This document shows positions 44,492 to 54,566 of a stretch of 64,000 nt of DNA, piece after piece (the stretch's first letter is position 1; each line of letters begins with the position of its first letter). A program made the translations under genes and the position numbers. The stretch comes from Pantoea sp. Nvir. Its GTDB lineage: Bacteria > Pseudomonadota > Gammaproteobacteria > Enterobacterales > Enterobacteriaceae. The stretch spans positions 62,001-126,000 of the forward strand of contig NZ_SZZW01000001.1 in NCBI RefSeq assembly GCF_009829915.1. Direction: 5' to 3'. Below the pieces are notes generated by a model. That model saw only the letters and a program-made list of their open reading frames with translations, did not search any database and had not been told where the DNA came from.

Positions 44492-45963
44492 TCACATACC
44501 GCTGTGTATGTAGTCATCCATATTGGTTTTCAAGTTGTCAGATTTAGTACCGAAAATAGCTTGAATGCCAGAACCTGCTACTACAATACCGCGTGCACCA
44601 AGACTTTTTAACTCAGTCTTATCTACTTTTCTGATATCCACCACACTGATGCGTAAACGTGTAATACAGGAGTCCAAGTAAGTGATATTCTCTTTTCCTC
44701 CAAATGCTGCAATAAGTTTACCTGCTATTTCGCGACTGCTTATGCTGTTTTCTGAAGAAAGAAATTCAGTGGTAGTAGTCCCTTCATCATCACGACCTGG
44801 TGTTTTCAATTGTAACTTAGTAATCAGTACTCGAAAGATAGTATAATAAACTAGACCGTAAAGAATCCCGACAATTGGGAAAAGCCAAATTCTGCTGCTA
44901 TTGCCGCTTAGTAAAATAAAATCAGTGAGACCATGCGAAAAACTGGTACCATCACGCATGCCAAGCAGGATACAGATAGAGAATGCTAAACCCGCTAGAA
45001 GAGCATGGATTACATAGAGGATCGGGGCAACAAACATAAACGAGAACTCAATTGGTTCAGCGATTCCTGTCTGTTAAGAAGGCAGTCAGTGCAGCAGAAA
45101 CCATGATGCCGCCCACCTTGGTACGGTTTGCGGATTTTGCAGAATGCCAAATAGCGATTGCTGCGGATGGTAGACCATACATCTTAAATAGAAAACCGCC
45201 TGATAGTTTACCTGCAGTAGGATCACCCGCTAAATAGCGCGGAACATCACCGTGAAAAGTCTGGCCAGCTGCATTAGTGTATTCACCAATTTGCATTTGA
45301 AAAGGCACGTTCCAGATATGGTGCAAACCAAAAGGCAATAGTGCACGCTCAACAATGCCGTAAATGCCGAAGGCGACAACCGAGTTTTGATAGGCAGCCC
45401 ACTGTGAGAAATTGTGGATAGCAGAACTAATTGCTGGCCAGATAAAGGAGAGTATGACTCCAAAAAAAATAGCCGTTAGTCCAGGTATAATAGGCACGAA
45501 GCGTTTACCAGCAAAAAAGCCTAAGTATTCTGAAAGCTGAATACGATAAAAGCGATTGAACATATAGGCCGCAATTGCACCGGCTATAATACCGCCCAAC
45601 ACTACCAGTATCTGACAAATGTCTGGTATCGATGATTCCTGTGCTTGAAACATTCATGCCCAATACTAGTGGGGCAACCACTGACATGGTCTTTACAATA
45701 AAGCCATAAGCTACTACAGATGCTAATGCAAAAACACCATCATTATTAGTGAAACCAATCGCCACACCGATCGCGAAGAGTAGGGGCATATTGGTAAATA
45801 TAAAGCTGCCGGTCTCTGTCATAACACGGGAAACTATAGCTGGTTGCCAGCTATAGTTTCCCGAACCAACCCCTAATAAAATGCCGACAACGGGCAGAAC
45901 TGATACTGGCAGCATAAGTGATTTACCGATCTTTTGCAGATTCGCAAAAGTGTGCCTGCACAT
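44492..45963 (-). pseudogene. ptsG: ptsG, glucose PTS EIICB, two frameshifts
   Basis: The glucose-specific phosphotransferase permease is present over its whole length but in three frames. Frame 1 covers the N-terminus ([20 protein letters not shown] to about residue 120). An extra base near 45604, inside the family stretch DTGVLGGII, shifts it. Frame 2 runs [16 protein letters not shown]... to SAALTAFLT. There the four bases CTGT occur twice in tandem (45067-45074), shifting the frame and giving FLTDRNR-stop. Frame 3 holds the rest of IIC and the IIB domain with its phosphorylation Cys ([10 protein letters not shown]). Nothing else is damaged, so inactivation looks recent. A 17-bp-arm hairpin lies at 45827-45863. 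Confidence 0.92.
45827..45863. repeat. perfect hairpin inside ptsG, 17-bp arms
   Basis: CGGGAAACTATAGCTGG, loop TTG, then the exact reverse complement. It replaces the codons around the family's variable loop after GVGS(A/G)N and W(L/Q)PA. Confidence 0.96.
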
Positions 45964-46171
45964 AAACTGAAACTCCTAATATACAAGTGCAGTGTTGAAC
46001 ACTACCCTAACTTTGTTAAGTAAAACTTGTAAAATAGTTACTAGCGGATAAATTATAATTGTCACTTAAGGTAAAATAAATAAGCAGGACTTACATTAAA
46101 ATATCTTTATTGTAGAAAAACATGAGCACTTATCAACTGCAATTTATTATTGAAGAGTGTGAGATAAAACT

Positions 46172-46963
46172 TCATACGCCCAGACGACTCTCTGGAATAT
46201 GAAAAAGTGTCGAGAAATTTTGCGTGGTAGCAGCAGCTAAGGTTTCAATATCGACGCATTTTAAGACAGCGAGGTATTCCGCAATATCACGAGTATAGGC
46301 CGGTTGGTTTTCTTTACCGCGGTAAGGCACTGGAGCTAAATAGGGAGAATCAGTTTCCACCAAGATACGATCTAGAGGAACATAACGAACAGCTTCGCGC
46401 AGCTGCTCAGCATTATTAAAAGTTATAATGCCGGAAAAAGAAACATATAAGCCCATATCAAGCAGCTTCGCTGCCGTTCTCTTATCTTCCGTAAAACAGT
46501 GCAAAACACCGCCGCAGATTTCAACCTGTTCTTCACGTAAAATAGACAGAGTATCCTCACGTGCGTTGCGAGTATGAATGATAACCGGTTTATTAAGTGC
46601 AATACCGGTGCGTATATGCTCACGGAACGAGGCTTGCTGTTGCGCTTTAGTTTCCTGCTGATAGTGATAATCAATGCCAGTTTCTCCCAGTGCTACGACA
46701 CGTGAATCGGTAGCTAAACGACGAAATTCCTTAAAATCGTAAGGCTCTTCTTGATTTAACGGATGTACACCCACCGAGAGTGCGATATTGTTACGGTCGC
46801 CTACCAGAGCCTTTAATGCATGAAACCCTGGAATAGTAGTTGCGATCGCCAGCATAAATTTTACGTCACAAGCAATGGCTTGATCGATGACTGCATCTAG
46901 ATCAAGATTATTTTTCTGATAATTTAAGGCATCGATATGGCAATGCGAATCCACAAGAAACAT
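46172..46963 (-). CDS. ycfH: TatD-family metal-dependent hydrolase YcfH
   Basis: A TatD/YcfH-type TIM-barrel metallohydrolase, probably a DNase or quality-control nuclease; substrate is not established. 263 residues (E. coli 265). Metal-binding motifs: DSHCHID at the N-terminus, GETGIDYHYQ near 92, VIIHTRNA near 127, LHCFTE near 153, ETDSPYLAP near 203. GGAAGGG precedes the ATG. It follows holB by 18 nt in the tmk-holB-ycfH unit, as in E. coli. Confidence 0.95.
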   Translation of the reverse strand: MFLVDSHCHIDALNYQKNNLDLDAVIDQAIACDVKFMLAIATTIPGFHALKALVGDRNNIALSVGVHPLNQEEPYDFKEFRRLATDSRVVALGETGIDYHYQQETKAQQQASFREHIRTGIALNKPVIIHTRNAREDTLSILREEQVEICGGVLHCFTEDKRTAAKLLDMGLYVSFSGIITFNNAEQLREAVRYVPLDRILVETDSPYLAPVPYRGKENQPAYTRDIAEYLAVLKCVDIETLAAATTQNFSTLFHIPESRLGV

Positions 46964-46981
46964 AATTATCCCTTCCTAACG

Positions 46982-47980
46982 TTAAAATACAATACTGGTA
47001 TTGCGTCTGTTAGCCCACCTCAGAAGTTGATCAGTTAATAACAGTTCGCAGTTAATAGCTCCTACGTGGAGCAGATTTTCACGGCACTGCATCCACTCAT
47101 GCGTACTCTCATGCAGCGCACGAGAGGAAAAAAAATTCGCCAGTAACGCTACTACATCATGACGGTCAGGATTGATCATCCAGCACGTTGTGCACTGTTG
47201 CCATTTTATTGCATCAACTAGAAGCGCTAGTAGCCAGCTGATACGTTCAGCGACATCTTCCGTATCATTTATTAGTAGCACTGGCAACATTTTTAGAATA
47301 TCTTCCTGCAACGCGTCGTGCAGCACGTTGCATAGCGCCTGGCGCAATTGCCACCGCACAGGTTCTAGCAGCTGCAGAGCGGCGGGCGGTGAGCCTGTGT
47401 TAAGACGTAGGGCAGTTTGCAGCACTTCCTTATCACAAGGCGCCTGCTGGCTTAACCACTGTAAGCTTTGTAGTTCATCAGGCGGTATGAGAGCAATTGC
47501 CATACAGCGGCTACGAAGTGTAGCAGGTAATCGCGAAGGTTGAAGGCTACTTAAAAAGAACCAGCTGTTAGTCGGCGGCTCTTCCAAGGTTTTTAACAAC
47601 GTATTCGCTGCTGACTCGCTTAGCTGAGAGGCATAGGGAAACCAGACTACCTTCGCTCCTCCTTGCTGTGCGAAATCGTAAAGCTGTTCGATAACTTGCC
47701 GTACCATGTCAATTCCCAGAGTACTTTTCCCCTTTTCTGCTTCTAAACAATACCAGTCGGGATGTGTTTGTGCCTGCATTAGCCGGCAGCCATGACAGGA
47801 TCTGCAGGTCTTGAGCCCGTCTGGCTTTTGACACATAAGCCAGCGACTAACTCCCCATACGAGTGCATCGTCGCCTATTCCGTTAATTGTTTTGACTAAT
47901 AGCGCATGATGCGCCCGACCTACTTGATGTTGGTTTATAATGTATTGGTATAACTGATTCAACCACGGGTACCATTTCAT
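46982..47980 (-). CDS. holB: DNA polymerase III delta' subunit HolB
   Basis: Delta' is the stator of the DnaX clamp loader. The ATG at 47980 overlaps the tmk stop (ATGA), so holB is coupled to tmk; it gives [13 protein letters not shown] (332 residues, E. coli 334). Zinc-binding cysteines in [16 protein letters not shown] near 50-65, the [10 protein letters not shown] stretch (the delta' counterpart of the AAA+ region), and LRSRC are present. The C-terminal third is more divergent than the N-terminus, as is usual for this subunit. Confidence 0.95.
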   Translation of the reverse strand: MKWYPWLNQLYQYIINQHQVGRAHHALLVKTINGIGDDALVWGVSRWLMCQKPDGLKTCRSCHGCRLMQAQTHPDWYCLEAEKGKSTLGIDMVRQVIEQLYDFAQQGGAKVVWFPYASQLSESAANTLLKTLEEPPTNSWFFLSSLQPSRLPATLRSRCMAIALIPPDELQSLQWLSQQAPCDKEVLQTALRLNTGSPPAALQLLEPVRWQLRQALCNVLHDALQEDILKMLPVLLINDTEDVAERISWLLALLVDAIKWQQCTTCWMINPDRHDVVALLANFFSSRALHESTHEWMQCRENLLHVGAINCELLLTDQLLRWANRRNTSIVF

Positions 47981-48609
47981 GACTGTTGTTCCAACCAACA
48001 CATCAGTGTTGTTTTGATTTTCTCCGTCACGGTATCGAGCGGCTGCATTGCATCAATAATCAGGATACTGTAGTCTGTTGCCGCTAATTCCATATAACGT
48101 GTACGAGTGCGTTCAAAGAAATGCAGCGACTCCTGCTCAATACGATCCAGCTCGCAGCGCGCGCGTGCGCGATTCAGACCAACCTCAGGCGTAACATCGA
48201 GATAGAATGTAAGATCAGGACGGAAATCTCCTAAGACTGCATTACGCACGGTACGCATTAGTGAACTGTCCATTCCACGTCCACCTCCCTGATAGGCCTG
48301 CGAAGAAAGATCGTGCCTATCGCATATTACCCAAGTGCCACGTGCTAGTGCTGGTTTAATTATTGTGTTAACCAATTGTACGCGTGCGGCGTAAAGCATT
48401 AGTAGCTCCGCTGTCTCAGTAATCTCTTCTTCTTCAATACTCTGTGTCACTAATATGCGCAGCTGCTCCGCTAGTGGTGTACCTCCTGGCTCGCGTGTGC
48501 AGACGATATCTTGAATACCTTTCTCGTACAGAGTGGTGACAATCTTCTCGCGTGCGGTAGTCTTTCCCGCTCCTTCTAGGCCTTCAATGACGATAAACTT
48601 ACTTTTCAT
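47977..48609 (-). CDS. tmk: thymidylate kinase Tmk
   Basis: Tmk phosphorylates dTMP to dTDP. 210 residues (E. coli 213). P-loop [11 protein letters not shown] near 9, DR(H/Y) motif [17 protein letters not shown] near 93-110, and the LID region around [15 protein letters not shown]. Upstream its ATG overlaps the stop codon of the mltG relic (ATGA), preserving the ancestral operon joint even though mltG is dead. Confidence 0.97.
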   Translation of the reverse strand: MKSKFIVIEGLEGAGKTTAREKIVTTLYEKGIQDIVCTREPGGTPLAEQLRILVTQSIEEEEITETAELLMLYAARVQLVNTIIKPALARGTWVICDRHDLSSQAYQGGGRGMDSSLMRTVRNAVLGDFRPDLTFYLDVTPEVGLNRARARCELDRIEQESLHFFERTRTRYMELAATDYSILIIDAMQPLDTVTEKIKTTLMCWLEQQS

Positions 48610-49100
48610 CTCATCTTTTTCCCTTTAATTGCTGTAAATAATCCTACATAATTCAGTGATGAATGATGAGATTTTTAGTAAAAACATCACCAACTTTACT
48701 ACCATCGCAAAAAATAATAAAAGGAAATCTTTTTTCTAGATACGTTCCTACTTCTAGGAAATCCTTACTTGGTACAGTATCCGACCTAACTGTAAAGAGT
48801 TAATAGCATAGTGTTGTAATCGCGCTGCAAAGGAATGATATAAATAGTATGAAAAGTATAAAAGATACATATCAGTATAGAAATTGCCTTCGATAAACAC
48901 GAGTAATCGATGTTCAGTATCTGTAATAGCGTGTTACGCTGACCATTTTTAAGCGTAACTACAGTAAAAATTTTCCCTTTTCACCTCTTAAGAGTAATTT
49001 AAGTATCGCGCGCACCACCATCCTTTTGTCTATCAAGGTAGGTATTTGTAAACTAGGCAAGCTCAAGTATTAGTTTAAGTTGTGTTCCCAGTACTGTACT
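48606..49100 (-). pseudogene. mltG: mltG (yceG) relic, endolytic transglycosylase
   Basis: Fragments of MltG run in order between pabC and tmk: FTNTY near 49050; MVVRAILKLLLRGEKGKF from 49021 (E. coli MTVREMLKLLESGKEAQF); FIEGNFYTDMYL near 48890 (WIEGWFWPDTWM); DTVPSKDFLE near 48785. After an apparent deletion of about 100 codons come PFIIFCDGSKVGDVFTKNL and [10 protein letters not shown] to the TGA at 48606 (PYLYFVADGKGGHTFNTNL, DYLKVLKEK). Frames change repeatedly, and stops sit within the last block. MltG cleaves nascent glycan strands; it is lost here. Confidence 0.87.
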
Positions 49101-49240
49101 TCTAGTACCTACTGGGTAAGATATCAATAATTATCTTGTCAATGGTTAAAGGGCCTTCGCAAGACACTGAATCTACTAATAGCTCGAGGCAGCGACAAAA
49201 ACTCAAATCACTGTGGTGACCGTACAATTTTTTATCAAAG

Positions 49241-50059
49241 TCACTTCATTTTCATAAAATGACAGCTTTCCCGTAGCATGTTGTAAAGAGAGCGTTCCTT
49301 GAACAGCCTATCGTCCAACTGTCGCACTGGCAATACTGGCATCAAAGAATTGCAGATGACTACTTCGTCGGCCTCGAATAGCTGTGACAATCCACAGCAG
49401 ACTACCTGACAAATTTGCCCTGCGGTTGACATCTGCTCCATTAGATAGTACCGCATTATCCCCTCGACACCAGCCTGTGTCAGATCAGGTGTAAAAACTC
49501 TACTACCCTTTCGCCAAAATAAATTAGCCGTACAGCATTCCACAATATTACCTGCGGTATCAAGGACCAGTGCCTCTTCGCCGTCTCTCTGGTCGAGATG
49601 TGCACGGATTAACACCTGTTCCAGACGATTTAGGTGCTTAATACCTGCTAGTAAAGGATTTTGTGCCAATCGAACTGGACTTGTACATAACTTTATGCCC
49701 TGTATTTGAAGCGTCTGATAATAGTATGGCCAAGATGAAATAGAAACAATGCGTGTTGTTTTACTTATACCTGTGCGGCTGTAACCACGTCCACCTGACC
49801 CAGCGCTAATAATAACCTTTAGGACCGCCTGCGTATGCGATTGCGCGGCCTTAATCATTTCTCTTTCCAATCGCGCCCAATCTACATTTAGCATTATCAG
49901 TCTTTCACAGCTCCAACGCAGACGTCGTAAATGCGCCTCTAGTAACTGAATACGTCCATTACGTACTGCCGCCGTGGTAAAGCATCCGTCACCGAACTGT
50001 ACAGAACGATCGCTAATGGCCAGTGTGGGTTGCTTTTTCCCATTTATCCAGTTATACAA
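49241..50059 (-). CDS. pabC: 4-amino-4-deoxychorismate lyase PabC
   Basis: PabC, a fold-type IV PLP enzyme, releases p-aminobenzoate from aminodeoxychorismate for folate synthesis. I propose the TTG at 50059 as start: GAGAGAA lies 7 nt upstream and it gives (M)YNWINGKKQPTLAISDRSVQFGDGCFTT, matching the E. coli N-terminus. The frame is open to 50092. 272 residues (E. coli 269). The PLP Lys is in AGIKHLNRLEQVLIR near 140; ECCTANLFWRKG and CNSLMPVLPV follow. It sits between fabF and the mltG relic as in E. coli. Confidence 0.93.
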   Translation of the reverse strand: MYNWINGKKQPTLAISDRSVQFGDGCFTTAAVRNGRIQLLEAHLRRLRWSCERLIMLNVDWARLEREMIKAAQSHTQAVLKVIISAGSGGRGYSRTGISKTTRIVSISSWPYYYQTLQIQGIKLCTSPVRLAQNPLLAGIKHLNRLEQVLIRAHLDQRDGEEALVLDTAGNIVECCTANLFWRKGSRVFTPDLTQAGVEGIMRYYLMEQMSTAGQICQVVCCGLSQLFEADEVVICNSLMPVLPVRQLDDRLFKERSLYNMLRESCHFMKMK

Positions 50060-50180
50060 GTAGGTTTCTCTCGTGGGGAAAAGACGTTGCAATAGTATTG
50101 CTCTGTGTGAGAATCTATTTTCAATCTCTTAAGATAGAAAGCAATGAATGTAAATAAGGTCATTTTTGGCTACACGTGAA

Positions 50181-51425
50181 TCATAATACTTTACGGAAGA
50201 TTAGCGAACCGTTAGTACCGCCGAAGCCAAAAGAGTTACACAGAGTGTACTTCAGTCCACTAACCTGACGTGCTGTATGAGGAACGAAATCGAGATCGCA
50301 GCCTTCGTCTGGATTATCTAAGTTGATAGTCGGTGGTACGGCTTGGTCACATAGCGCTAAAATCGAGTAGATAGATTCTACTGCTCCTGCCGCCCCTAAT
50401 AGATGGCCTGTCATGGACTTGGTCGAGCTAACCATCAGGGTTTGAATAGCCTTGCCGAAAACGGATTTCATTGCTTGGGCTTCCGCTTTATCACCAGCTG
50501 GCGTCGACGTACCGTGTGCATTAACGTAGCCTATCTGATCTGGCGAAAGTTGCGCGTCACGCAAAGCGTTTTGCATGGCCAAGGCAGCGCCTGAGCCATT
50601 TTCCGGCGTCGCTGTCATATGATATGCATCACTGCTCATACCGAATCCGACAATTTCAGAGTAAATTTTAGCACTTCGTTTTTTTGCATGCTCATATTCT
50701 TCTAGAACGATAATACCTGCGCCATCTCCTAACACGAATCCGTCACGATCTTTATCCCACGGACGGCTCGCTGCCTGTGGATTATCATTTCGGCTTGAGA
50801 GCGCGCGAGCTGCACCAAAGCCACCGACTCCTAAAGGTGTACTAGCTTTTTCAGCGCCACCTGCTAGCATTACATCAGCATCATTGTAGGCGATAATGCG
50901 TGCTGCGTGGCCTATATTGTGCACTCCTGACGTGCAGGCTGTTGCTATAGAAATACTAGGGCCTTTCAGGCCGTATGTAATAGTTAGGTGCCCCGCAACC
51001 ATATTCACGATAGTTGAAGGCACAAAAAAAGGACTAATTTTGCGCGGTCCTCCCTTAACTAATAATGAATGATTTTCTTCAATCAGGCCTATTCCACCGA
51101 TACCGGAACCGATTGCGGCGCCGATCCGACTAGCGTTCCCTTCGGTCACAACTAAACCTGAATCCTGCACAGCTTGTATGCCGGCAATGATGCCGTATTG
51201 GATAAAGTGATCCATCTTGCGCTGATCTTTGCGTGAAATGATTGCATCACAATTAAAATTTCTTATGGTGCCAGCAAACCGGGTTGCGTAGGCATTTGTA
51301 TCAAAATGGTCGATCTGGTTAATGCCACTCTGACCGGCAAGGAGCGCACTCCAAGTAGATTTTACAGTTTTGCCGACAGGAGACAACATGCCAAGACCTG
51401 TCACCACTACACGACGCTTAGACAC
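50181..51425 (-). CDS. fabF: beta-ketoacyl-ACP synthase II FabF
   Basis: FabF condenses malonyl-ACP with acyl-ACP in fatty acid elongation. The GTG at 51425, with GGAGG 6 nt upstream, gives (M)[17 protein letters not shown], the same start as E. coli (414 residues versus 413); the frame is open to 51617 without homology. Catalytic Cys in [12 protein letters not shown] near 163, His in [14 protein letters not shown] near 303 and [13 protein letters not shown] near 340, and the glycine-rich GFGGTNGS at the C-terminus. A 10-bp-arm hairpin lies immediately before the ribosome-binding site, and a terminator-like hairpin separates it from acpP. Confidence 0.97.
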   Translation of the reverse strand: MSKRRVVVTGLGMLSPVGKTVKSTWSALLAGQSGINQIDHFDTNAYATRFAGTIRNFNCDAIISRKDQRKMDHFIQYGIIAGIQAVQDSGLVVTEGNASRIGAAIGSGIGGIGLIEENHSLLVKGGPRKISPFFVPSTIVNMVAGHLTITYGLKGPSISIATACTSGVHNIGHAARIIAYNDADVMLAGGAEKASTPLGVGGFGAARALSSRNDNPQAASRPWDKDRDGFVLGDGAGIIVLEEYEHAKKRSAKIYSEIVGFGMSSDAYHMTATPENGSGAALAMQNALRDAQLSPDQIGYVNAHGTSTPAGDKAEAQAMKSVFGKAIQTLMVSSTKSMTGHLLGAAGAVESIYSILALCDQAVPPTINLDNPDEGCDLDFVPHTARQVSGLKYTLCNSFGFGGTNGSLIFRKVL

Positions 51426-51437
51426 GTTCTTCCTCCG

Positions 51438-51459
51438 CTTTCCCTCCTTGGAGGGAAAG
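51438..51459 (-). repeat. hairpin just before fabF ribosome-binding site
   Basis: CTTTCCCTCC, 2 nt, GGAGGGAAAG: a perfect 10-bp stem ending 13 nt before the fabF GTG. Its right arm itself contains GGAGGG, so folding could mask or mimic the ribosome-binding site. Confidence 0.8.
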
Positions 51460-51486
51460 TAAAACTTTATATAACATATATAAAAA

Positions 51487-51510
51487 TCAGGCGGTCGAGC
51501 GACCGCCTGA
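51487..51510 (-). terminator. intercistronic terminator between acpP and fabF
   Basis: On the minus strand, 22 nt after the acpP stop, TCAGGCGGTCG-CT-CGACCGCCTGA (11-bp GC-rich stem) is followed by TTTTTATAT. It has the form of an intrinsic terminator and would set high acpP and lower fabF expression if leaky. Confidence 0.8.
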
Positions 51511-51531
51511 AGGTATTCATGAGCCTTAGCC

Positions 51532-51768
51532 TTAGCCTTGATGGCTATTGATGTAGTCGATTGCCGCCTGAACGGTAGTGATTTTCTCAGCTTCCTCATC
51601 TGGAATTTCAGTATCAAACTCTTCTTCCAGAGCCATTACCAGCTCAACGGTGTCAAGAGAATCAGCACCCAGGTCTTCAACGAAAGATGCAGAGTTAGTT
51701 ACTTCGTCCTCTTTCACACCCAGCTGCTCAGCAATGATTTTCTTAACGCGTTGTTCGATATTGCTCAT
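51532..51768 (-). CDS. acpP: acyl carrier protein AcpP
   Basis: AcpP carries growing acyl chains on a 4'-phosphopantetheine. The ATG at 51768 gives the 78-residue [18 protein letters not shown] protein, nearly identical to E. coli; AGGAAAT lies upstream, and an open extension to 51864 is spurious. The modified Ser is in [14 protein letters not shown] near 37. Acidic, four-helix. It lies between fabG and fabF in the ancestral order. Confidence 0.98.
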   Translation of the reverse strand: MSNIEQRVKKIIAEQLGVKEDEVTNSASFVEDLGADSLDTVELVMALEEEFDTEIPDEEAEKITTVQAAIDYINSHQG

Positions 51769-51920
51769 ACTATTTAATTTCCTATCAAAAATCGCTTTCG
51801 CGATGGTTTTCGTAGTGTGTAAAATGCTGAAAAGATGCAATAGAATCCCGGCTGTTCGAACCACGATTTTATGGCATTTTGCGATTTTTATCGCATGTAA
51901 TGCAAATGATTTCTTAATTA

Positions 51921-52655
51921 TCAGGCCATATACATGCCGCCATTGACGTGTAGCGTCTCACCGGTAATGTATGCTGCTTCCTCCGAAGCTAAAAATGCAA
52001 CAGCATCGGCGATTTCCTGTGCATTGCCTAAACGACCTATCGGAACCTGAGTTAAAATACTAGAATGCTGCTCTTTACTAAGTGAATGCGTCATGTCCGT
52101 CTCAATAAAGCCAGGAGCCACGACGTTTACGGTAATGCCACGTGACGCGACTTCACGTGCTAATGATTTACTAAAGCCAACTAAACCTGCCTTGGCTGCT
52201 GCATAGTTTGCTTGGCCTGCATTGCCTATAGCTCCAACAACGGACCCAACAGTAATGATACGTCCTACACGTTTCTTTATCATGTCACGCATAACCGCCT
52301 TACAGAGGCGAAAAACGGAAGTCAGGTTGGTATCTAAAATATCCGTCCATTCGTCTTCTTTCATACGCATCAACAAATTGTCACGAGTAATGCCTGCATT
52401 ATTGACCAAAATATCTACTTCGCCAAATTCTGTGTGAACCTTCTCTAGCATGCGATCGATCGATGTAGGTTCGCTCACATTTAGTTGCAAACCTTTACAG
52501 TTATCGTTAAAATAGGCGCTAATTGATTCTGCACCGCTTTTACTTGTGGCGGTTCCGATAACCTTACCACCCTCTCTTACCAGCGTTTCCAGGATACGAC
52601 GACCGATACCACGGCTTGCACCAGTTACCAGAGCAACTTTACCTTTAAACCTCAT
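51921..52655 (-). CDS. fabG: 3-oxoacyl-ACP reductase FabG
   Basis: FabG is the NADPH-dependent beta-ketoacyl-ACP reductase, a short-chain dehydrogenase. The ATG at 52655 gives [18 protein letters not shown] (244 residues, E. coli 244). Cofactor motif GASRGIG at 12-18, NNAG near 86, catalytic Ser-Tyr-Lys as [21 protein letters not shown] near 137-160, C-terminal GGMYMA. It follows fabD by 10 nt in the fab operon. Confidence 0.97.
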   Translation of the reverse strand: MRFKGKVALVTGASRGIGRRILETLVREGGKVIGTATSKSGAESISAYFNDNCKGLQLNVSEPTSIDRMLEKVHTEFGEVDILVNNAGITRDNLLMRMKEDEWTDILDTNLTSVFRLCKAVMRDMIKKRVGRIITVGSVVGAIGNAGQANYAAAKAGLVGFSKSLAREVASRGITVNVVAPGFIETDMTHSLSKEQHSSILTQVPIGRLGNAQEIADAVAFLASEEAAYITGETLHVNGGMYMA

Positions 52656-52665
52656 GATTTTCTTT

Positions 52666-53598
52666 TTATTCCTGTTTAAGTGCTGCAGAAAGAGACGTCG
52701 GATCATTAACTGCTGCAGCAGTTAAGTTGCACATAATGCGTTTAGTCAAGCCCGTAAGCACTTTTCCTGGTCCCATCTCTAGGATATGAGTAACGCCCTG
52801 GGATGCCATAAACTCTACGATTTCAGTCCAGCGAACTGGATTATAGAGCTGACGTACTAACGCGTAACGGATCTTCGCTACTTCGCTTTCGCATTTTACG
52901 TCAACATTATTGATCACTGGAATCAAGGGTGCGTTGAAAGTAATTTTCTCCAGCGCAATCTTTAGTTTAGTTGCTGCTGGCTTCATTAGTGCACAGTGTG
53001 AAGGTACACTGACTGGTAGCAGAAGAGTGCGTTTTGCACCTGCTGCTTCACAAGCCACGCGAGCGCGCTCGACTGCCTCTTTATTTCCTGAGATGACTAT
53101 TTGTTTTGGGGAATTAAAATTAGCCGGAGAAACAACTTGTCCCTGTGCACTTTCTTCGCAAACTTTGTAGATCGCGAGAGCGTTAAGACCTATAATAACC
53201 TGCATTGCTCCCATGCCCTCTGGCACAGCTTCCTGCATTAATTTGCCACGTAGTTCAACCAACTTAATAGCGTCAGAGAAAGCCATCACGCCTGCGCAGA
53301 CGAGAACAGAATATTCTCCGAGGCTGTGACCAGCCATCAGGGATGGCTGTTTACCACCTTGTTGCTGCCACACTCGATAGATTGCCACTGACGCAGCCAG
53401 CAGCACGGGCTGCGTTTGCCAGCTTTTGTTCAGCTCTTCAGCTGGTCCGTTGCTAACTAGTTGCCATAAATCATATCCCAGCACCTCAGAAGCTTCGCAG
53501 AAGGTCTTTTTCAGTTGTGGATACACTGCTGCTAGCTCTGCTAACATGCCTACGTTCTGTGAGCCCTGACCAGGAAAAACAAATGCAAATTTCGCCAT
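52666..53598 (-). CDS. fabD: malonyl-CoA:ACP transacylase FabD
   Basis: FabD loads malonyl groups onto ACP. The ATG at 53598 gives MAKFAFVFPGQGSQNVGMLAE (310 residues, E. coli 309). Nucleophile Ser in AGHSLGEYSVL near 93, catalytic His in SVPSHCALMKPAA near 201, GQGSQ oxyanion loop. It is followed by fabG 10 nt on. A 20-bp perfect palindrome (52706-52725) lies in the codons for LTAAAVN near the C-terminus, and smaller hairpins fall elsewhere in the gene. Confidence 0.97.
   Translation of the reverse strand: MAKFAFVFPGQGSQNVGMLAELAAVYPQLKKTFCEASEVLGYDLWQLVSNGPAEELNKSWQTQPVLLAASVAIYRVWQQQGGKQPSLMAGHSLGEYSVLVCAGVMAFSDAIKLVELRGKLMQEAVPEGMGAMQVIIGLNALAIYKVCEESAQGQVVSPANFNSPKQIVISGNKEAVERARVACEAAGAKRTLLLPVSVPSHCALMKPAATKLKIALEKITFNAPLIPVINNVDVKCESEVAKIRYALVRQLYNPVRWTEIVEFMASQGVTHILEMGPGKVLTGLTKRIMCNLTAAAVNDPTSLSAALKQE
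52706..52725. repeat. 20-bp perfect palindrome inside fabD
   Basis: TTAACTGCTG with its exact reverse complement CAGCAGTTAA, no spacer, in intact coding sequence. Confidence 0.93.
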
Positions 53599-53612
53599 TT
53601 TTAGCCTGTGCA

Positions 53613-54566
53613 TTAAAAACGAATCAATGCGGAACCCCAGGTGAATCCACCTCCGAAAGCTTCCAGCAGAATTAATTGTCCAGGTTTAATACGTCCGTCA
53701 CGGATGGCCTCATCCATTGCGCTGGGCACTGATGCCGCCGAAGTATTTCCGTAACGCTCGAGCGTAACTACTACTTTGTCCATGTCCATACCGAGCTTTT
53801 TCGCCGTAGCGCTGATAATGCGCAAGTTAGCCTGATGTGGTACTAGCCAGTCGAGCATTTTACGATCAAAGTTATTAGCTTGCAGGGTTTCGTCAACGAT
53901 ATGCGCTAGTTCAGTTACGGCCACTTTAAACACTTCATTGCCTGACATAGTCAGATAGGAGGGTTCACTATGATTGGCGCGATCCTGATATGGCAGTGTT
54001 AACTGATGACCATAACGGCCGTCGGCATGCAGATGAGTGGAGATAATGCCCTGCTCTTTGCTCGCGCGCAATACAACTGCGCCTGCGCCGTCACCAAACA
54101 GAATAATAGTACCCCGATCCTTCGGGTTAAGAGTACGTGCTAGCACGTCGGAACCAATCATTAGAGCATGCTTCACTGCTCCGTTTTTAATATACTGGTC
54201 CGCTACGCTCAAAGCATAGGTGAAACCCGCACAGGCGGCTGCAAGGTCAAATGCAGCACAATCGTTGATACCTAGCATCTGCTGTATCATGCAAGCCGAG
54301 CTGGGAAAGGCGTGGCTAGATGATGTAGTTGCGACGATAATGAGCTCAATCTTGCTGGCCTCAACGTCCGCCATCTCCAACGCGCGCTGCGCAGCAGTGC
54401 ATCCCATGCTGGCCACAGTTTCATTAGGTGCGGCAATGCGTCGCTCTCGGATGCCAGTTCGGGTGACAATCCACTCATCTGAAGTCTCTACCATTTTTTC
54501 CAGATCCGCATTCGTACGTACCTGGCTAGGCAAATAGCTGCCAGTACCGATAATTTTGGTAAACAT
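53613..54566 (-). CDS. fabH: beta-ketoacyl-ACP synthase III FabH
   Basis: FabH starts fatty acid synthesis by condensing acetyl-CoA with malonyl-ACP. 317 residues as in E. coli. Catalytic triad: Cys in [12 protein letters not shown] near 112, His in [10 protein letters not shown] near 244, Asn in [10 protein letters not shown] near 274. The start follows plsX directly (1 nt between stop and start). A 14-bp palindrome ACGTGCT/AGCACGT lies at 54134-54147. Part of plsX-fabH-fabD-fabG-acpP-fabF. Confidence 0.97.
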   Translation of the reverse strand: MFTKIIGTGSYLPSQVRTNADLEKMVETSDEWIVTRTGIRERRIAAPNETVASMGCTAAQRALEMADVEASKIELIIVATTSSSHAFPSSACMIQQMLGINDCAAFDLAAACAGFTYALSVADQYIKNGAVKHALMIGSDVLARTLNPKDRGTIILFGDGAGAVVLRASKEQGIISTHLHADGRYGHQLTLPYQDRANHSEPSYLTMSGNEVFKVAVTELAHIVDETLQANNFDRKMLDWLVPHQANLRIISATAKKLGMDMDKVVVTLERYGNTSAASVPSAMDEAIRDGRIKPGQLILLEAFGGGFTWGSALIRF

